DNA from: an uncultured Candidatus Poseidoniales archaeon | Lineage (GTDB): Archaea; Thermoplasmatota; Poseidoniia; Poseidoniales; Thalassarchaeaceae | DNA length: 58,581 nt | Direction: 5' to 3' | NCBI GenBank assembly: GCA_905182515.1 | Contig: CAJJBW010000007.1 | Span: forward strand, 81,025 to 139,605 | Shown here: piece by piece, positions 1 to 10,100 of the stretch | Layout of the letters: each line of letters opens with the position of its first letter | How positions within the stretch are numbered: position 1 is the first letter of the stretch | Position numbers and translations under genes: made by a program | Notes under the pieces: model-generated | Databases searched by the model: none | Told to the model about the DNA's origin: nothing | Seen by the model: the letters and a program-made list of their open reading frames with translations, nothing else

Positions 1-3
1 GCG

Positions 4-894
4 TCAAACATCGCTGTAATCCTTTTGAGATTTTGGCAAAGGAGGTAGCCCTGGTGGAGGTAAATGCGGCAATATTGCAACACTTGGAGGGGCAGGTATT
101 GTAATATCTGAACTTAGAGGAGGCAAAGTTAAGTCAATAATTGAAGACTTATTGACTTTTAGAGGTATTCGGACTTTTAATATTCTTTGATGATCAATAC
201 GAACAAATGATATCCCATGAGGAATACTTGCATCAACTTCAACAGATTCAGAAATCACAGTTAGCCCATGATTTGGATCTTTTAATTGTAAGGCTAAATC
301 TTCTCCGTTTTCAATTTCCGCCCACTTATTAACTTTGGAAATTCTTCTCTTAGCCAATTCCATCCTTCTTTCAATAGTTATTTTTTCCCTTAATTCATTT
401 CTCCTTATACGTTTCTCTAGGACAAAATTGTCAATTTCTAATTCCATCTGAGATTGTGGATCTATCGTTGCAACATATTTCATGGCTATTTTCCTGCCGT
501 CTGTGTCTATAAGTTCATCAGATAGTGACGGAGGAGGCAGGGGTAATTCAGGTAAGTTTGGTGATTTTTCAATAATTATTTCTTCTTGATCATTAATACG
601 ACGACTACGCCTTATTTTTTCTTCTTTCCGGTAACTCGGGCCTTCTAATTCTAAAACTGGAGGAGGGATTTCAACTGCCTCTAAATGGGCATTTTGTTTA
701 TTGCTATTAGTTTTCTGTTCAGTGATTTTAGCGACACTTGGGCCACCAGTAAATATGAGTAAAGAGGTAAGGGATAAAATTAGTATACCTCCAGCTATTT
801 GGAACTCCAATCCTTCTTTAACGATGTATACAAAATATATTGGTATACTAAAAATAAATACAAGCCAAATTATTATTTTTGTCATTGATGGCAT
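4..894 (-). CDS. Membrane protein of unknown function with charged and proline-rich tail
   Basis: I do not recognise this 296-residue protein. Two hydrophobic segments lie close together near the N-terminus (about residues 5-23 and 33-50), giving a short hairpin in the membrane. The rest looks cytoplasmic: an Arg/Glu-rich stretch (about 90-190), then a tail ending in short proline runs of the PPLP/LPPPG type. Such tails often bind other proteins, but nothing here says which. An ATG at 885 is an alternative start. It is the last gene of a minus-strand run after Bud32 and RdgB, 36 bases downstream of rdgB, so it may be co-transcribed. The open frame is clear; the function is not. Confidence 0.7.
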   Translation of the reverse strand: MPSMTKIIIWLVFIFSIPIYFVYIVKEGLEFQIAGGILILSLTSLLIFTGGPSVAKITEQKTNSNKQNAHLEAVEIPPPVLELEGPSYRKEEKIRRSRRINDQEEIIIEKSPNLPELPLPPPSLSDELIDTDGRKIAMKYVATIDPQSQMELEIDNFVLEKRIRRNELREKITIERRMELAKRRISKVNKWAEIENGEDLALQLKDPNHGLTVISESVEVDASIPHGISFVRIDHQRILKVRIPLKVNKSSIIDLTLPPLSSDITIPAPPSVAILPHLPPPGLPPLPKSQKDYSDV

Positions 895-930
895 GCACTC
901 ACCCGTACTTACACGAGAGCGTTGTTCTAT

Positions 931-1524
931 TCACTTTGACGGATGTTTGATAGATTCTAATAGCCCTCTTAAAGAATTACTACGATGAGATAAAGTAGAT
1001 TTTTCTTTTTGAGACATTTGAGAGAATGTTCTGCCATCTCCTTGGCAGGGAATAAAAATTGGATCGAACCCGAACCCATTTTCCCCAATTTCTAATTCTG
1101 CTATCTTGCCCCTACATATTCCATTTGCGGTCCACGTATTGCCTTGTAAATCAAGAATCGTTACAGCGCGATATTCAGCATCTCTATTAATTGAACCTTT
1201 CAATAATTTAAGAATGCCAGATATCCCTATAGAGTCATGGATAAATGAAGAAAATACTCCTGGGAAATTATTTATTGAGTCAATGAATAAACCAGAATCT
1301 TCGACTAATATTGCACTTCCTTCCAAATCAGTATTTTTAATCATTGAACGCGCTTGAGATATTTTTGATAACGCTACTTCCAAGAGGTTTGCTGATTGAG
1401 GTTCTATAAAATTAGGCTTTTTTCCATCTATAATTAACCCTTGAACCGTATGCCCCAATTCCCCTAGTAAGTCATTAGCTTCAGCTATCTTATTTTTATT
1501 TCCTGTTGCAAAAATAATATTCAT
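931..1524 (-). CDS. rdgB: Non-canonical purine NTP pyrophosphatase (RdgB/HAM1 family)
   Basis: Hydrolyses XTP, dITP and related damaged purine nucleotides to the monophosphate, keeping them out of DNA and RNA; cytoplasmic. The 197-residue protein has the normal family length and all signature blocks: the N-terminal TGNKNKIAEA nucleotide loop, EDSGLFID with acidic metal ligands, GFGFDPIF in the centre, and SHRSNSLRGL near the C-terminus. The start is the ATG at 1524. The gene follows bud32 by 8 bases on the same strand and is very probably co-transcribed with it. Neighbouring rdgB and bud32 genes are, as far as I recall, seen in other archaea too. Confidence 0.95.
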   Translation of the reverse strand: MNIIFATGNKNKIAEANDLLGELGHTVQGLIIDGKKPNFIEPQSANLLEVALSKISQARSMIKNTDLEGSAILVEDSGLFIDSINNFPGVFSSFIHDSIGISGILKLLKGSINRDAEYRAVTILDLQGNTWTANGICRGKIAELEIGENGFGFDPIFIPCQGDGRTFSQMSQKEKSTLSHRSNSLRGLLESIKHPSK

Positions 1525-1532
1525 TTTTTCAC

Positions 1533-2216
1533 CTATGCGTGATATCTAACTCTTCCTCTAATTTCATTAAAGCGGAAAATTACATCTTTAGAACTTATGG
1601 AACCTAAAAGTCCTGAATCAGCATTCAAGTAGCCATAAATTAATTCATCTACTGCGTTTTCATATTCTGAATGACTTGCTGTAAGACATTCATGGAGTAC
1701 CTGTAAATCTAAACCAAGATGCTCAAGTTCCGGTAAAATCCTTGATAATCCAAAATCAATTAAATGTAAATTATTATTTTCATCAATTAGAACATTATGC
1801 GTGGTTAGATCTCCATGAGAAAAACCAATTTCATGTAATTTCCTAATTAATCCTCCGAATGACCTAATTTTTTCCAATGGTTCAATCGCCTGGTTTAAAG
1901 ATTCATAGAGAGTTATTCCCTCGAACCTCGACATTAAAATCCAGCCATTTTCTAAGTCTAAATCAAATAATACCGGAGAAGAGAAATCATTTAATTGTAA
2001 TTTACCTAAAACTCTTGCTTCCACCGATAGTCTCTGTCGGGTGAGTTTGCGGTCCAATTTCGGTGAACGGTATCCTCTTGGATGGCGCATTTTTAAAATT
2101 GCAGATTTACCAAGCCAAGAACCGGAAGTAACTGTTGCTTCTGCACCTAGATGGATGATTTTTTCATCAATCCACATTGGAATTTCGGCTCCCCCCATGG
2201 TATTCGGATATGACAT
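1533..2216 (-). CDS. bud32: KEOPS complex kinase Bud32
   Basis: Small atypical protein kinase/ATPase of the KEOPS complex, which makes t6A at position 37 of tRNAs reading ANN codons. The 227-residue protein shows the family pattern: a GAEA glycine-loop equivalent near residue 20, an ILKMRHPRGYR block holding the ATP lysine, an EARVL helix, the catalytic HGDLTTHNVL loop and the metal-binding LIDFGLS. In many archaea Bud32 is fused to Kae1; here it stands alone and kae1 is not in the window. A second ATG lies at 2198. It diverges from nadA, with 38 bases between the two start codons. Identification is firm. Confidence 0.93.
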   Translation of the reverse strand: MSYPNTMGGAEIPMWIDEKIIHLGAEATVTSGSWLGKSAILKMRHPRGYRSPKLDRKLTRQRLSVEARVLGKLQLNDFSSPVLFDLDLENGWILMSRFEGITLYESLNQAIEPLEKIRSFGGLIRKLHEIGFSHGDLTTHNVLIDENNNLHLIDFGLSRILPELEHLGLDLQVLHECLTASHSEYENAVDELIYGYLNADSGLLGSISSKDVIFRFNEIRGRVRYHA

Positions 2217-2254
2217 ACCTTGAAAGCGGTTTCATTCGAGGGTGCTTTTATAAT

Positions 2255-3340
2255 ATGACAATAGAGATGCCTGCACCACCTCGGCAAAGTGGAGTAATTG
2301 TACTTAAAGAGTATTCTAAAGAAGAAATTGATATAGAATCAGAACGGCTCTACAATGAAATCCAACAAAAAGAAAGATGGAGTATTGAGCTTTGCAAAAG
2401 TATAGCTCCATTGACCTTGGAAATAAATCAATTAAAGGAAGAGAACGATGTTTTTTTAATAGCCCATTCATATCAAACTCCAGACATAATCTATGGTGTT
2501 GCGGATGAGGTTTCTGATAGTTATTCGTTGTCAAAAGCAGCTAGGGATGCTTCGCAGCAAACAATCCTATTTTCCAGTGTTAGATTTATGGCTGAAACAG
2601 CAAAAATAGTAAGCCCCCATAAAACAGTAATTCATCCCTCTCCTGATGCAGGTTGTTCGTTAAGTGACGGGATAAATGCCCAAGACGTAAGAAATCTTAA
2701 GGAAAAATTTCCTGGAGTCCCAGTAGCTTGTTATATCAATACAACAGCAGAAGTAAAAGCTGAATGTGATGTTTGTGTAACAAGTAGTAATTATCTAAAA
2801 ATATGTGAAAAATTACCTGGAAAAAGATTAATTTTTGTTCCCGATAGATTTATGGGCAAACATTTACAAAACTCACTTGCTGGAAAAAAAGAAGTAATTG
2901 TTTATGATGGAGAATGTGAAGTTCATGCCTTATTTACAGGAGAAAAAATAAGAAGTTGGAAAGAACGAATGAGTAAACAGGGTATAAACCTCACAGTACT
3001 TAGCCATCCTGAGTGCGATGCAGAAGTCCTTGAAGAAAGTGACATAGTAGGATCCAGTGAAGTATTGATTAAAAAAACTCTAGAGTTGTCTGAAAAAGGC
3101 GAGAAAGATGTCATGTTGATAACAGAATGTGGAACAGTGGATAGAATATTGGCTGAATCTAAAAATGACTTGAATATCATAGGAGCTTGTGTGATGTGTA
3201 AACATATGAAAAAAACTCACCTAGAAGATATACTACAATCTTTAAGAAATCCAACAACTGAACAAGTGATTGAATTGGATGATGAGATAATAAAGAGGGC
3301 CAAACATAGTTTGGAAGAGATGTTTAGATTGGCAGAATGA
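2255..3340 (+). CDS. nadA: Quinolinate synthase A
   Basis: Condenses iminoaspartate with dihydroxyacetone phosphate to quinolinate, a step of de novo NAD synthesis, using a [4Fe-4S] cluster; cytoplasmic. Cysteines sit at the expected places: DAGCSLSDG, AECDVCV and a C-terminal CVMCKHMKKTHLEDI block. Other NadA blocks are the early AHSYQTPDI and SVRFMAETAKI. The open frame extends to 2177, but the first 26 codons would overlap bud32 and do not look like NadA, so I place the start at the ATG at 2255 (361 residues, normal length). nadB and nadC are not in the window. The stop abuts the end of the convergent PAP2 gene. Confidence 0.93.
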   Translation: MTIEMPAPPRQSGVIVLKEYSKEEIDIESERLYNEIQQKERWSIELCKSIAPLTLEINQLKEENDVFLIAHSYQTPDIIYGVADEVSDSYSLSKAARDASQQTILFSSVRFMAETAKIVSPHKTVIHPSPDAGCSLSDGINAQDVRNLKEKFPGVPVACYINTTAEVKAECDVCVTSSNYLKICEKLPGKRLIFVPDRFMGKHLQNSLAGKKEVIVYDGECEVHALFTGEKIRSWKERMSKQGINLTVLSHPECDAEVLEESDIVGSSEVLIKKTLELSEKGEKDVMLITECGTVDRILAESKNDLNIIGACVMCKHMKKTHLEDILQSLRNPTTEQVIELDDEIIKRAKHSLEEMFRLAE

Positions 3341-5416
3341 CTATTTCCCATTTTCTTTTACAGATTGTAAAGACCAAACAAACACCAATGGTATGAGCAT
3401 TAGTATTGCTGTTTGAAGGACAACAGAGGAGTATGGTTGAAAAATTTCTCCTAAAGAATAAACAATTAGCTTCGGGGCGGAATTAGAATCTATTTCTATC
3501 CAAGCCACACTTCCTTCAAGCACTTGTGGTTGTTGATGATCGATAGAATTGTCAGTAGTTAGTTGTGTAGATTTATTTGTCTGAGTATCATAAATCCATA
3601 CATCATTATTATCTGATTGTTGATTGATTTCTAAAGTTGCATCCCATCTACTAAATTGTAAAAATGCAATATCATTATCCGAAATGCTTGGAGAAGATGA
3701 CTGCCATAATGGATCGCCAAGTATGGTTTGATTACCCGTCAGAATATTAATTAAAATCAACCTATCAATTGGCCCTAGGTCGACTAATGCGACTAACCAA
3801 TTTCCATCCATTGCTAGGTCACTAATCGATGAGTTAGTATAATCCAATACTATGTCGTCAGATAATAAAGTTTGATCAGAAAGGTGGTCCCGCGGATTTA
3901 TCTCTATATTTGTATTTATTTGAGAATCTATAGAAGTGATATTAACTATGGGGCCAATAGTTGAATTCGATGCCCATGCGATCATATTATTAGATGCCGC
4001 GATTGCAGTAAATGTAGAGGCTTCAGAAGGATAAAATAGCGGCCCGTGTTGATTAACAAGTGATATTGAATCATTATGTAAAATTACTATAACTACTTCA
4101 TTACCATCAAAAGCAAGTGATATATCTAATATCGAGTCGTCCGGATATGTACGGAAAAGAGGTTGCATAATTTCATTTTCGCCATCAAAGATAAAGTAAT
4201 CAATACGATTTTCAGTAAACAAAGCAAAGCCTAATTCAGAAATAGTTACACTTGGAGTTGATGGCCATGGTTTAGATGAAATAGAACGGTTATCTAGTGA
4301 TGTAGTATTCCACGCAGCGATATATATTGTTTCATCGGGTAACTCTTCAATAGTCACAAGCCAACCTCCTGAACCGGCAGCAGTGGTTGGCCATTCTACA
4401 CCATCTATGGGAAAATGTTGATGAGTGGCATCCCATAATAAAACTCCACTAGTGGAGATTAAAAGGACTGCAATGAAAAAACTAGTTTGTTTTTTTCCTG
4501 GTTCCTGATAAGGTTCAATTAATATTTTCATAGACTTTTTTGAACCTAATAATGCTTTTCTTGGATTATTTAATGCACGAGCCAAGCGATGGGAAAATCT
4601 TCTCTCATCGAAAACTTTCCAAATAGTCTTATGTGTTTTTTCAGTCATTCTAACTGCAAATATAGCTATTACCATGCCACCTAATATATCTAAAAACCAA
4701 TGAATGCCAAGATATATTATAGTGAAAGCAGTAATTGAAATGAATAGTAATAGAAATTTTGAGAATTTATTCCATCTTCCATCTTCATCCCATTTTTGCA
4801 AAGTTAGCCAAACTGCAAAGGGTAGACCGATATGTAAACTAGGCATACCATTAGTAAAAGGATCAATTCGAGTAAACCAATTATGAATTTCTGGAGTCAA
4901 ATCATAAGCAATTGTTTCCATAGCAGGTATATGATCACCAGTGACTCTCACATTAAATAAAATATAAAATGGGATTGCAAATATATAAACCCAAAAAATT
5001 GACATACAAACTCTATCTGCCATATGTCTATCGTCAAAGTATATTGGATAAATTAATGATGAAAATGTCATAGACATAAATCCCATAACATAAAAATGAG
5101 TCAAAATCTCATCCAATAATATATTTCTAAGTTCTTCTTGTATCTCAAGAACGAGATTTCCTTCTATTGCATAAATGTAAGGTGTCATGTCAATTCTAGT
5201 GTTTGCCATAATTGACCTATCTAATCCATCAAAAATATCTTTCCAGACATACACTGAAAAAACGATCAATATATGCGCCCAGTAACGCCTGAACATATCT
5301 ATTAAACCGTCACTAGTTAATTTTGCATATGGTGGTTTAAAAAATGGCATAAAAGCCATACTAACTAAAATTGCACCTGTGACCCAGGTGATATAAATTC
5401 CAGTCTCAGCAACCAT
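3341..5416 (-). CDS. PAP2/Aur1-like membrane phosphatase fused to an extracellular beta-propeller-like domain
   Basis: A 691-residue two-part protein. The first 260 residues contain about six membrane segments with the two conserved PAP2/inositolphosphotransferase motifs: PSLH at 192-195 and HWFLD at 239-243, placing the catalytic His and Asp as in Aur1-type lipid phosphatases. After another membrane segment near 315-330, about 330 residues form short repeats of the WD/TolB propeller kind (VAWIEIDS, IAFLQFSRWD, WLVALVD), and a final membrane helix anchors the C-terminus. Likely role: phosphatase or transferase acting on a lipid-linked phosphate, with an outward propeller that may bind a substrate. 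Substrate unknown. Starts at the ATG at 5416. Confidence 0.8.
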   Translation of the reverse strand: MVAETGIYITWVTGAILVSMAFMPFFKPPYAKLTSDGLIDMFRRYWAHILIVFSVYVWKDIFDGLDRSIMANTRIDMTPYIYAIEGNLVLEIQEELRNILLDEILTHFYVMGFMSMTFSSLIYPIYFDDRHMADRVCMSIFWVYIFAIPFYILFNVRVTGDHIPAMETIAYDLTPEIHNWFTRIDPFTNGMPSLHIGLPFAVWLTLQKWDEDGRWNKFSKFLLLFISITAFTIIYLGIHWFLDILGGMVIAIFAVRMTEKTHKTIWKVFDERRFSHRLARALNNPRKALLGSKKSMKILIEPYQEPGKKQTSFFIAVLLISTSGVLLWDATHQHFPIDGVEWPTTAAGSGGWLVTIEELPDETIYIAAWNTTSLDNRSISSKPWPSTPSVTISELGFALFTENRIDYFIFDGENEIMQPLFRTYPDDSILDISLAFDGNEVVIVILHNDSISLVNQHGPLFYPSEASTFTAIAASNNMIAWASNSTIGPIVNITSIDSQINTNIEINPRDHLSDQTLLSDDIVLDYTNSSISDLAMDGNWLVALVDLGPIDRLILINILTGNQTILGDPLWQSSSPSISDNDIAFLQFSRWDATLEINQQSDNNDVWIYDTQTNKSTQLTTDNSIDHQQPQVLEGSVAWIEIDSNSAPKLIVYSLGEIFQPYSSVVLQTAILMLIPLVFVWSLQSVKENGK

Positions 5417-5475
5417 GTTATTATCATACGGGAGTGGCTTTTATGAAATCAATTCGACCCCTAGTTAATGATAAA

Positions 5476-6489
5476 TTAGATGATTTTGAGTGTTGTTGAA
5501 GAATCTTCATCTAATGAATTTGTAATATTATTAACAATATAATCGAATGCTATTGCAGTCTCTCCTTCGGGTTCTGCAACAATTCTATGAACTCCATCAT
5601 CGCCTCCTCTGACGATACCAGGATCAAATGGTAAAGAACCAAGATAAGGAACTTCTAATTCGTTTGCTGCTAAACGACCTCCTCCTTTCTTGAATAAATC
5701 AAGAGTCATAGACCAATTTCCTTCTTCATCACATTTAGATTCAATTGGGACTCCTTCAGGTCCGATTAGTGAAACTAAAGAATTAGGCTCTCCTTTACCT
5801 TTAATGGAATAGCCACTCATATTTTCAACAACACCAATAACCGGGACAGAAATTGTCTTTGCAAAATTTATTGATTTCCTACTGTCTAAAAGTGCAACTT
5901 CTTGTGGCGTAGTAACTATTACAACTCCATCAATTCCCGGGAGATGTTGACTCACAGTTAATGGTTCATCACTAGTACCCGGAGGGAAGTCCACAATAAG
6001 TGCGTCAAGTTTGCCCCAAGCCACATCTCCAATGAATTGTTGGATTGCACCTAATTTAATCGGGCCTCTCCAAATTACTGGTTTATCTGGATCTTCTATT
6101 AAAAATGCCATTGAAATAACTTTTAATCCATATGGCCCTATTGCTGGAAAAATTTGTCCATTTTCAACTGTTAGATCAGTTTTATCTAGACCCAACATTT
6201 TAGGAACATTTGGACCAGTTATATCGATATCCATGAGACCTACTTTCATCCCCTTTTTTGCTAAAGATATTGCTAATCCCGTAGCCACAGTGGATTTCCC
6301 AACTCCACCTTTTCCAGATAAAACTAATATCTTATGTTTTATATCCTCTCCAAGTTTAGCTATTCGCATTTTCCTTTGCAATTCCCTATACGCCTGTTCC
6401 ATCTGTGTTTTTTGTTCATTGGAGGGGTTTTGATCTTGGCTTTTCGTAGATCCTTGGCCATTGTGTTCGCTGATTGGAGAATCACTCAT
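5476..6489 (-). CDS. Mrp/NBP35-family P-loop ATPase lacking the C-terminal CxxC
   Basis: Member of the Mrp/ApbC/Nbp35 family, known as Fe-S cluster carriers or scaffolds. It has the deviant Walker A GKGGVGKS (about residues 59-66), DIDITGPNVPKMLG, the DFPPGTSDEPLT block and VIVTTPQEVALLD. After ENMSGY, where the family normally carries a CxxC that binds a bridging [4Fe-4S] cluster, there is instead an insert of about 40 residues, and the whole protein has one cysteine. A TTG at 6501 could add four residues; I prefer the ATG at 6489. The N-terminus is a polar, Gln/Ser/Asn-rich tail of about 30 residues. A conventional Fe-S carrier role is doubtful. Confidence 0.88.
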   Translation of the reverse strand: MSDSPISEHNGQGSTKSQDQNPSNEQKTQMEQAYRELQRKMRIAKLGEDIKHKILVLSGKGGVGKSTVATGLAISLAKKGMKVGLMDIDITGPNVPKMLGLDKTDLTVENGQIFPAIGPYGLKVISMAFLIEDPDKPVIWRGPIKLGAIQQFIGDVAWGKLDALIVDFPPGTSDEPLTVSQHLPGIDGVVIVTTPQEVALLDSRKSINFAKTISVPVIGVVENMSGYSIKGKGEPNSLVSLIGPEGVPIESKCDEEGNWSMTLDLFKKGGGRLAANELEVPYLGSLPFDPGIVRGGDDGVHRIVAEPEGETAIAFDYIVNNITNSLDEDSSTTLKII

Positions 6490-6570
6490 AGAAGATGGCA
6501 ATAGTAGAGTGTACTTGAAATATAGCCAAAGAGTATTACAAAGATAAATCTTTATGGGAATGAAATTTAG

Positions 6571-6580
6571 AAAATATATT
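6571..6580 (+). promoter_or_regulatory. TATA-like element upstream of the arsenate-reductase-like gene
   Basis: AAAATATATT lies about 40 bases before the ATG at 6617. Archaeal transcription usually starts about 25 bases downstream of the TATA centre, which falls near 6601. That lies beyond the upstream in-frame ATG at 6596 and so favours 6617 as the start. Inference from spacing only. Confidence 0.45.
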
Positions 6581-6616
6581 AGTTAAGTTAATTAGATGAT
6601 TAAAATAGGAATTTGT

Positions 6617-6976
6617 ATGAAGTTATTATTTATTTGCGTGGGCAACACTTGCCGGAGTCAAATGGCAGAGGCTATCGCAAGGCATATAGGTCATAATGCG
6701 GTATCGGCAGGAACTAATCCAGGAATAGAGATAGCACCAAATAGTATTATTGTTCTTTCAGAACTTGATATAATAATAAAGGGGCAATATCCTAAATCAA
6801 TAGATAGCATAAATTTAATTGGATTTGATAAAATAATAAGCATGGGATGTGGGGTTGAATGCCCCAAAATAAGAATTGATGAAGACTGGAATTTAGTTGA
6901 TCCGTTTGGTAAAGATATTAATTTTTATAGGAAAACTAGAGATAAAATTTCCAACTATCTTTCCAGATTAGAATAA
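6617..6976 (+). CDS. arsC: Arsenate reductase (thioredoxin-coupled type) / low-molecular-weight phosphatase
   Basis: Reduces arsenate to arsenite using a cysteine relay, on the fold of low-molecular-weight tyrosine phosphatases. The P-loop CVGNTCRS gives C-x5-R at residues 7-13, and MGCGVECP near residue 80 supplies the two further cysteines that separate ArsC from plain phosphatases. VDPFGK holds the general-acid Asp. At 119 residues it is slightly shorter than usual. Start at 6617 was chosen because the fold begins at MKLLFICVGN and the TATA spacing fits; the ATG at 6596 would add seven residues. No arsenite pump is in the window, so housekeeping phosphatase activity cannot be excluded. Confidence 0.87.
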   Translation: MKLLFICVGNTCRSQMAEAIARHIGHNAVSAGTNPGIEIAPNSIIVLSELDIIIKGQYPKSIDSINLIGFDKIISMGCGVECPKIRIDEDWNLVDPFGKDINFYRKTRDKISNYLSRLE

Positions 6977-7023
6977 TATTGCACCGGCGTCTAGAAAAGT
7001 AAATCCCGACCCCCGCAATATGC

Positions 7024-7098
7024 ACGAGTGTAGTGTAGTGGTTATCACCGGGCGTTGCCAACGCCTGAACCCGGGTTCAAATCCCGGCACTCGTACCA
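7024..7098 (+). tRNA. tRNA-Gly (anticodon GCC), CCA encoded
   Basis: A full cloverleaf can be drawn by hand. Acceptor ACGAGTG pairs with CACTCGT. The D arm is closed by GTG/CAC. The anticodon arm GGGCG-TTGCCAA-CGCCT puts GCC in the loop. The T arm CCGGG-TTCAAAT-CCCGG contains the conserved TTC. Discriminator A (7095) is followed by a genomically encoded CCA at 7096-7098. No intron is present. It lies between arsC and the end of a surface-protein gene on the other strand. Confidence 0.96.
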
Positions 7099-7115
7099 CT
7101 TTAAGATTTTAAAAA

Positions 7116-10100
7116 TTAAATATCTGATTTTCTTATTAAATAAACTGCTCCTGCTATTCCCGATATTAACATCAAAATCATAGAAGAAATTACTAAATTC
7201 ATAGAGTTATCTTTTAGCCAATTGTTACTTCCTTCTTCGTTTGCAGATAGTTTGGCTAGTACTAAAGTATGTGATTGAGATTCAAGAGGCGTCATAGATA
7301 AATAGTTATCAGTTGCGCGAATTGAAATGATAAAATCTCCTTGTAAAAGAGTACTACGCACGTCAAATGATATCGTGTAGATGCCATCTCCGGCCACCCT
7401 ATCCTCTCCAAAGCCATCATCAACGAGTAATAACCAAACATTAGAACTCCCTATAGGAGCCAACCTCCCTATTTTTATCTGAGCTGAAGAAATACCATCG
7501 ATATCATTTATCATAATTTCCAATGTGTGTGTTATATAATTTCCAATGTTAGGAATTGATATCTGACTAACTATTTCTTTATTTTTTAAAATTGTAATAT
7601 TATCTATTAGCGGGGGTTTATTCTGAATTTCTAATGTTTTGCCATCTTTAAATTGATCATTTGAGTATATCTTATTGGTTAGCCTTGATTCACCCTCATT
7701 ATCTGTCAAACGAATGTTTAGAGGAACTTCACCAGGAAATAATCCATTAGGTATTAGTAATTCTCCCCTCCATAAACTTCCTTCAAATTCTAAGAAAGTT
7801 AATTCTCCTCCATACGCAAACATGTCCACTATGACTGATTCAATCCCATGGCCATCTATTGCTTCAATTGTAATTGAAATAATATCTCCTCTAAAAACTA
7901 TTTCGGGCGAGAAATCAATAGAAGTCATTCTTGGAGCAGGATTAGAAATTTCAAGAGATATTATTTGAGTCACCGAAACCCAAATATCATTCATAAATAC
8001 ATTAAAATCAATGCTCCCATATTGTAATCCATTATATTTTATTTCTGTAGTCCAAATACCGTCCCTAATAATTAGATCACCATTTATTCCAGAATCAGAT
8101 AAAGATACAATGCCTAATCCGAGAGGGGTGAGGTCCACGAATACTGATATCACATCTGTATCTGAATCATTAACCATGATTTCAAGATTTGCATATCCGC
8201 CTTCGGCGAAAAGAAATCCTTCTCGGAACCTTACTGATGACTCTACAGTAGTATCGATATTTGGGATTGTATTTTCATCTAGAGTAATAATTGAAGGATA
8301 TAGGATAGCATCAATTGATTGGTGTTCAATAAATCTGATACTTTCATTATTTGTATCAATTCCTATTCCTAAATCTACATTACGGTATACTTCATTTAGT
8401 AATCCAGCAAGTTTTCCTTCATTTATTATACTTCCATTTGCATAAATACTATCACCATATTCGCCTTCCCAAATGGCAATAGACACAAGGTGCGAATCAA
8501 TAACAACTTCATCAAAATCAGTAATTATCACATTAAGTATTAGAGCGGGATTACCAATTAAAATGAATTGATCACCGGCGCTAAGAATCTCTGGACATAC
8601 CCCCGTTTCCCTAGAAATTTGGTTTGAAAATATTGAATTGGAACTTGGAGGAGTGGCTTCCAAGATATTGGGAGAATTAGGAGGATATTCATAATTAACT
8701 GACCCATTGTCTTCAACATACTCATATTTGAATATTCTATTTTCCCAGTCTTCTTGAGGGGCGGTGTACTCATAAGTTAGATTATGTTCGGCTTCTAATT
8801 CTTGATCTATGGGTCCAAAGGGAGTCGCGGAAACATTAAGCCAAAGTTCATTTTGAATTTTATCTGCTTCGAAATATTCGCCACTTTCATTAGCATAGGC
8901 ACCAGAATCTATAATTTTTCTCACAAATCCGAAGCTTCCTTCGGCATCTCCATCAAATGTTCCATCGACAATAATGGTATCGGAGACAGTTTCTCCTCCT
9001 TGCGATTCAATGTGAATCAAGGGGATTGTGCCATTAACCTCTATGTAGGGAGATTCGGAGGCAATAAAATCGAAATTTCCTGAACCTTGCATTTTCATAT
9101 ATTGTTCTTCAAGTAATCCATTTTCCCATTTTTCCCTCATAAAGAAATCATCAAGATCGAATGAAAATGCCCCTCCAACAGAGTTTACCCTAAGTGTTAC
9201 ATTGGCTTCTAATTGAGTATTCTGCAGGCGTCTGATGCCATTGTCATCCCATGTTTCATAATAGAAAAGTGATATTTCTCCAAACCCTCCTTGGGAACTG
9301 TTATTTGAACCACCATTAAAAGAAAGCCAGCCTGATCCCTCTATACTGATTCTCTCCGTTAAAGTTTGTTGGGACCATGATCTAAGGATATATGCATCCT
9401 TTATTTGTGCTTCAATGGAGAAAGCATCTTCTCCTTGATTGGTCAAACTAATCGTACCGCTACCGATCATTTCAAACTCTTGTTTCAATAATTCAGGGCC
9501 ATCGTAGGTCTCATTAAGCCAAACTCTATCTAAACTTAGGGACAATGTTCCTATGTTTGATCCATCAGATATATCGAAAACAATAGAACCATTGCCTAAT
9601 TCATTTGATTCCATTAACGAGCCGGTTCTCTTTTGCCAACCTCTCCCTTCAAAGGATAATGATTGATCATTTTCTCCTTCTCCATCTTCTCCCTCTCCCA
9701 TTTGCCAATTGGTTTCTCTTGTTACTTCATGATTAGCTATTGGTTGATTCCATTGAGTTATTACTAATGATCTGCTGCAAGAAGAATCACTAGTTTCTAA
9801 TTCAATCATAATGCTATCATTAAATTCTGGTTGGCTGGTAAGCACTATGTCAATAAATCCTCCAGCATTGACTGAAGAAATGTCACCTTCACCTAAAACA
9901 TTCAAATTATCACGAAATTGTTGAACGTCAATATTTACTCCACCTGGCGATTCCCCGTTAGCATAGGGAGGGTCAAAATTAACTGTATATCTATGAAGAA
10001 TTTGTGTGGAATAATTTGAATTTTCCCATTGGTTTTTAACTCCCCAATCTGCTATTATCTCACAAGTAACATTAGATTCAGAACCTTCTCCAAAAGTTGA

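Noticed and set aside
2177-2254. N-terminal extension of NadA
   Set aside because: It overlaps bud32 on the other strand and does not resemble NadA; the ATG at 2255 gives a normal length.
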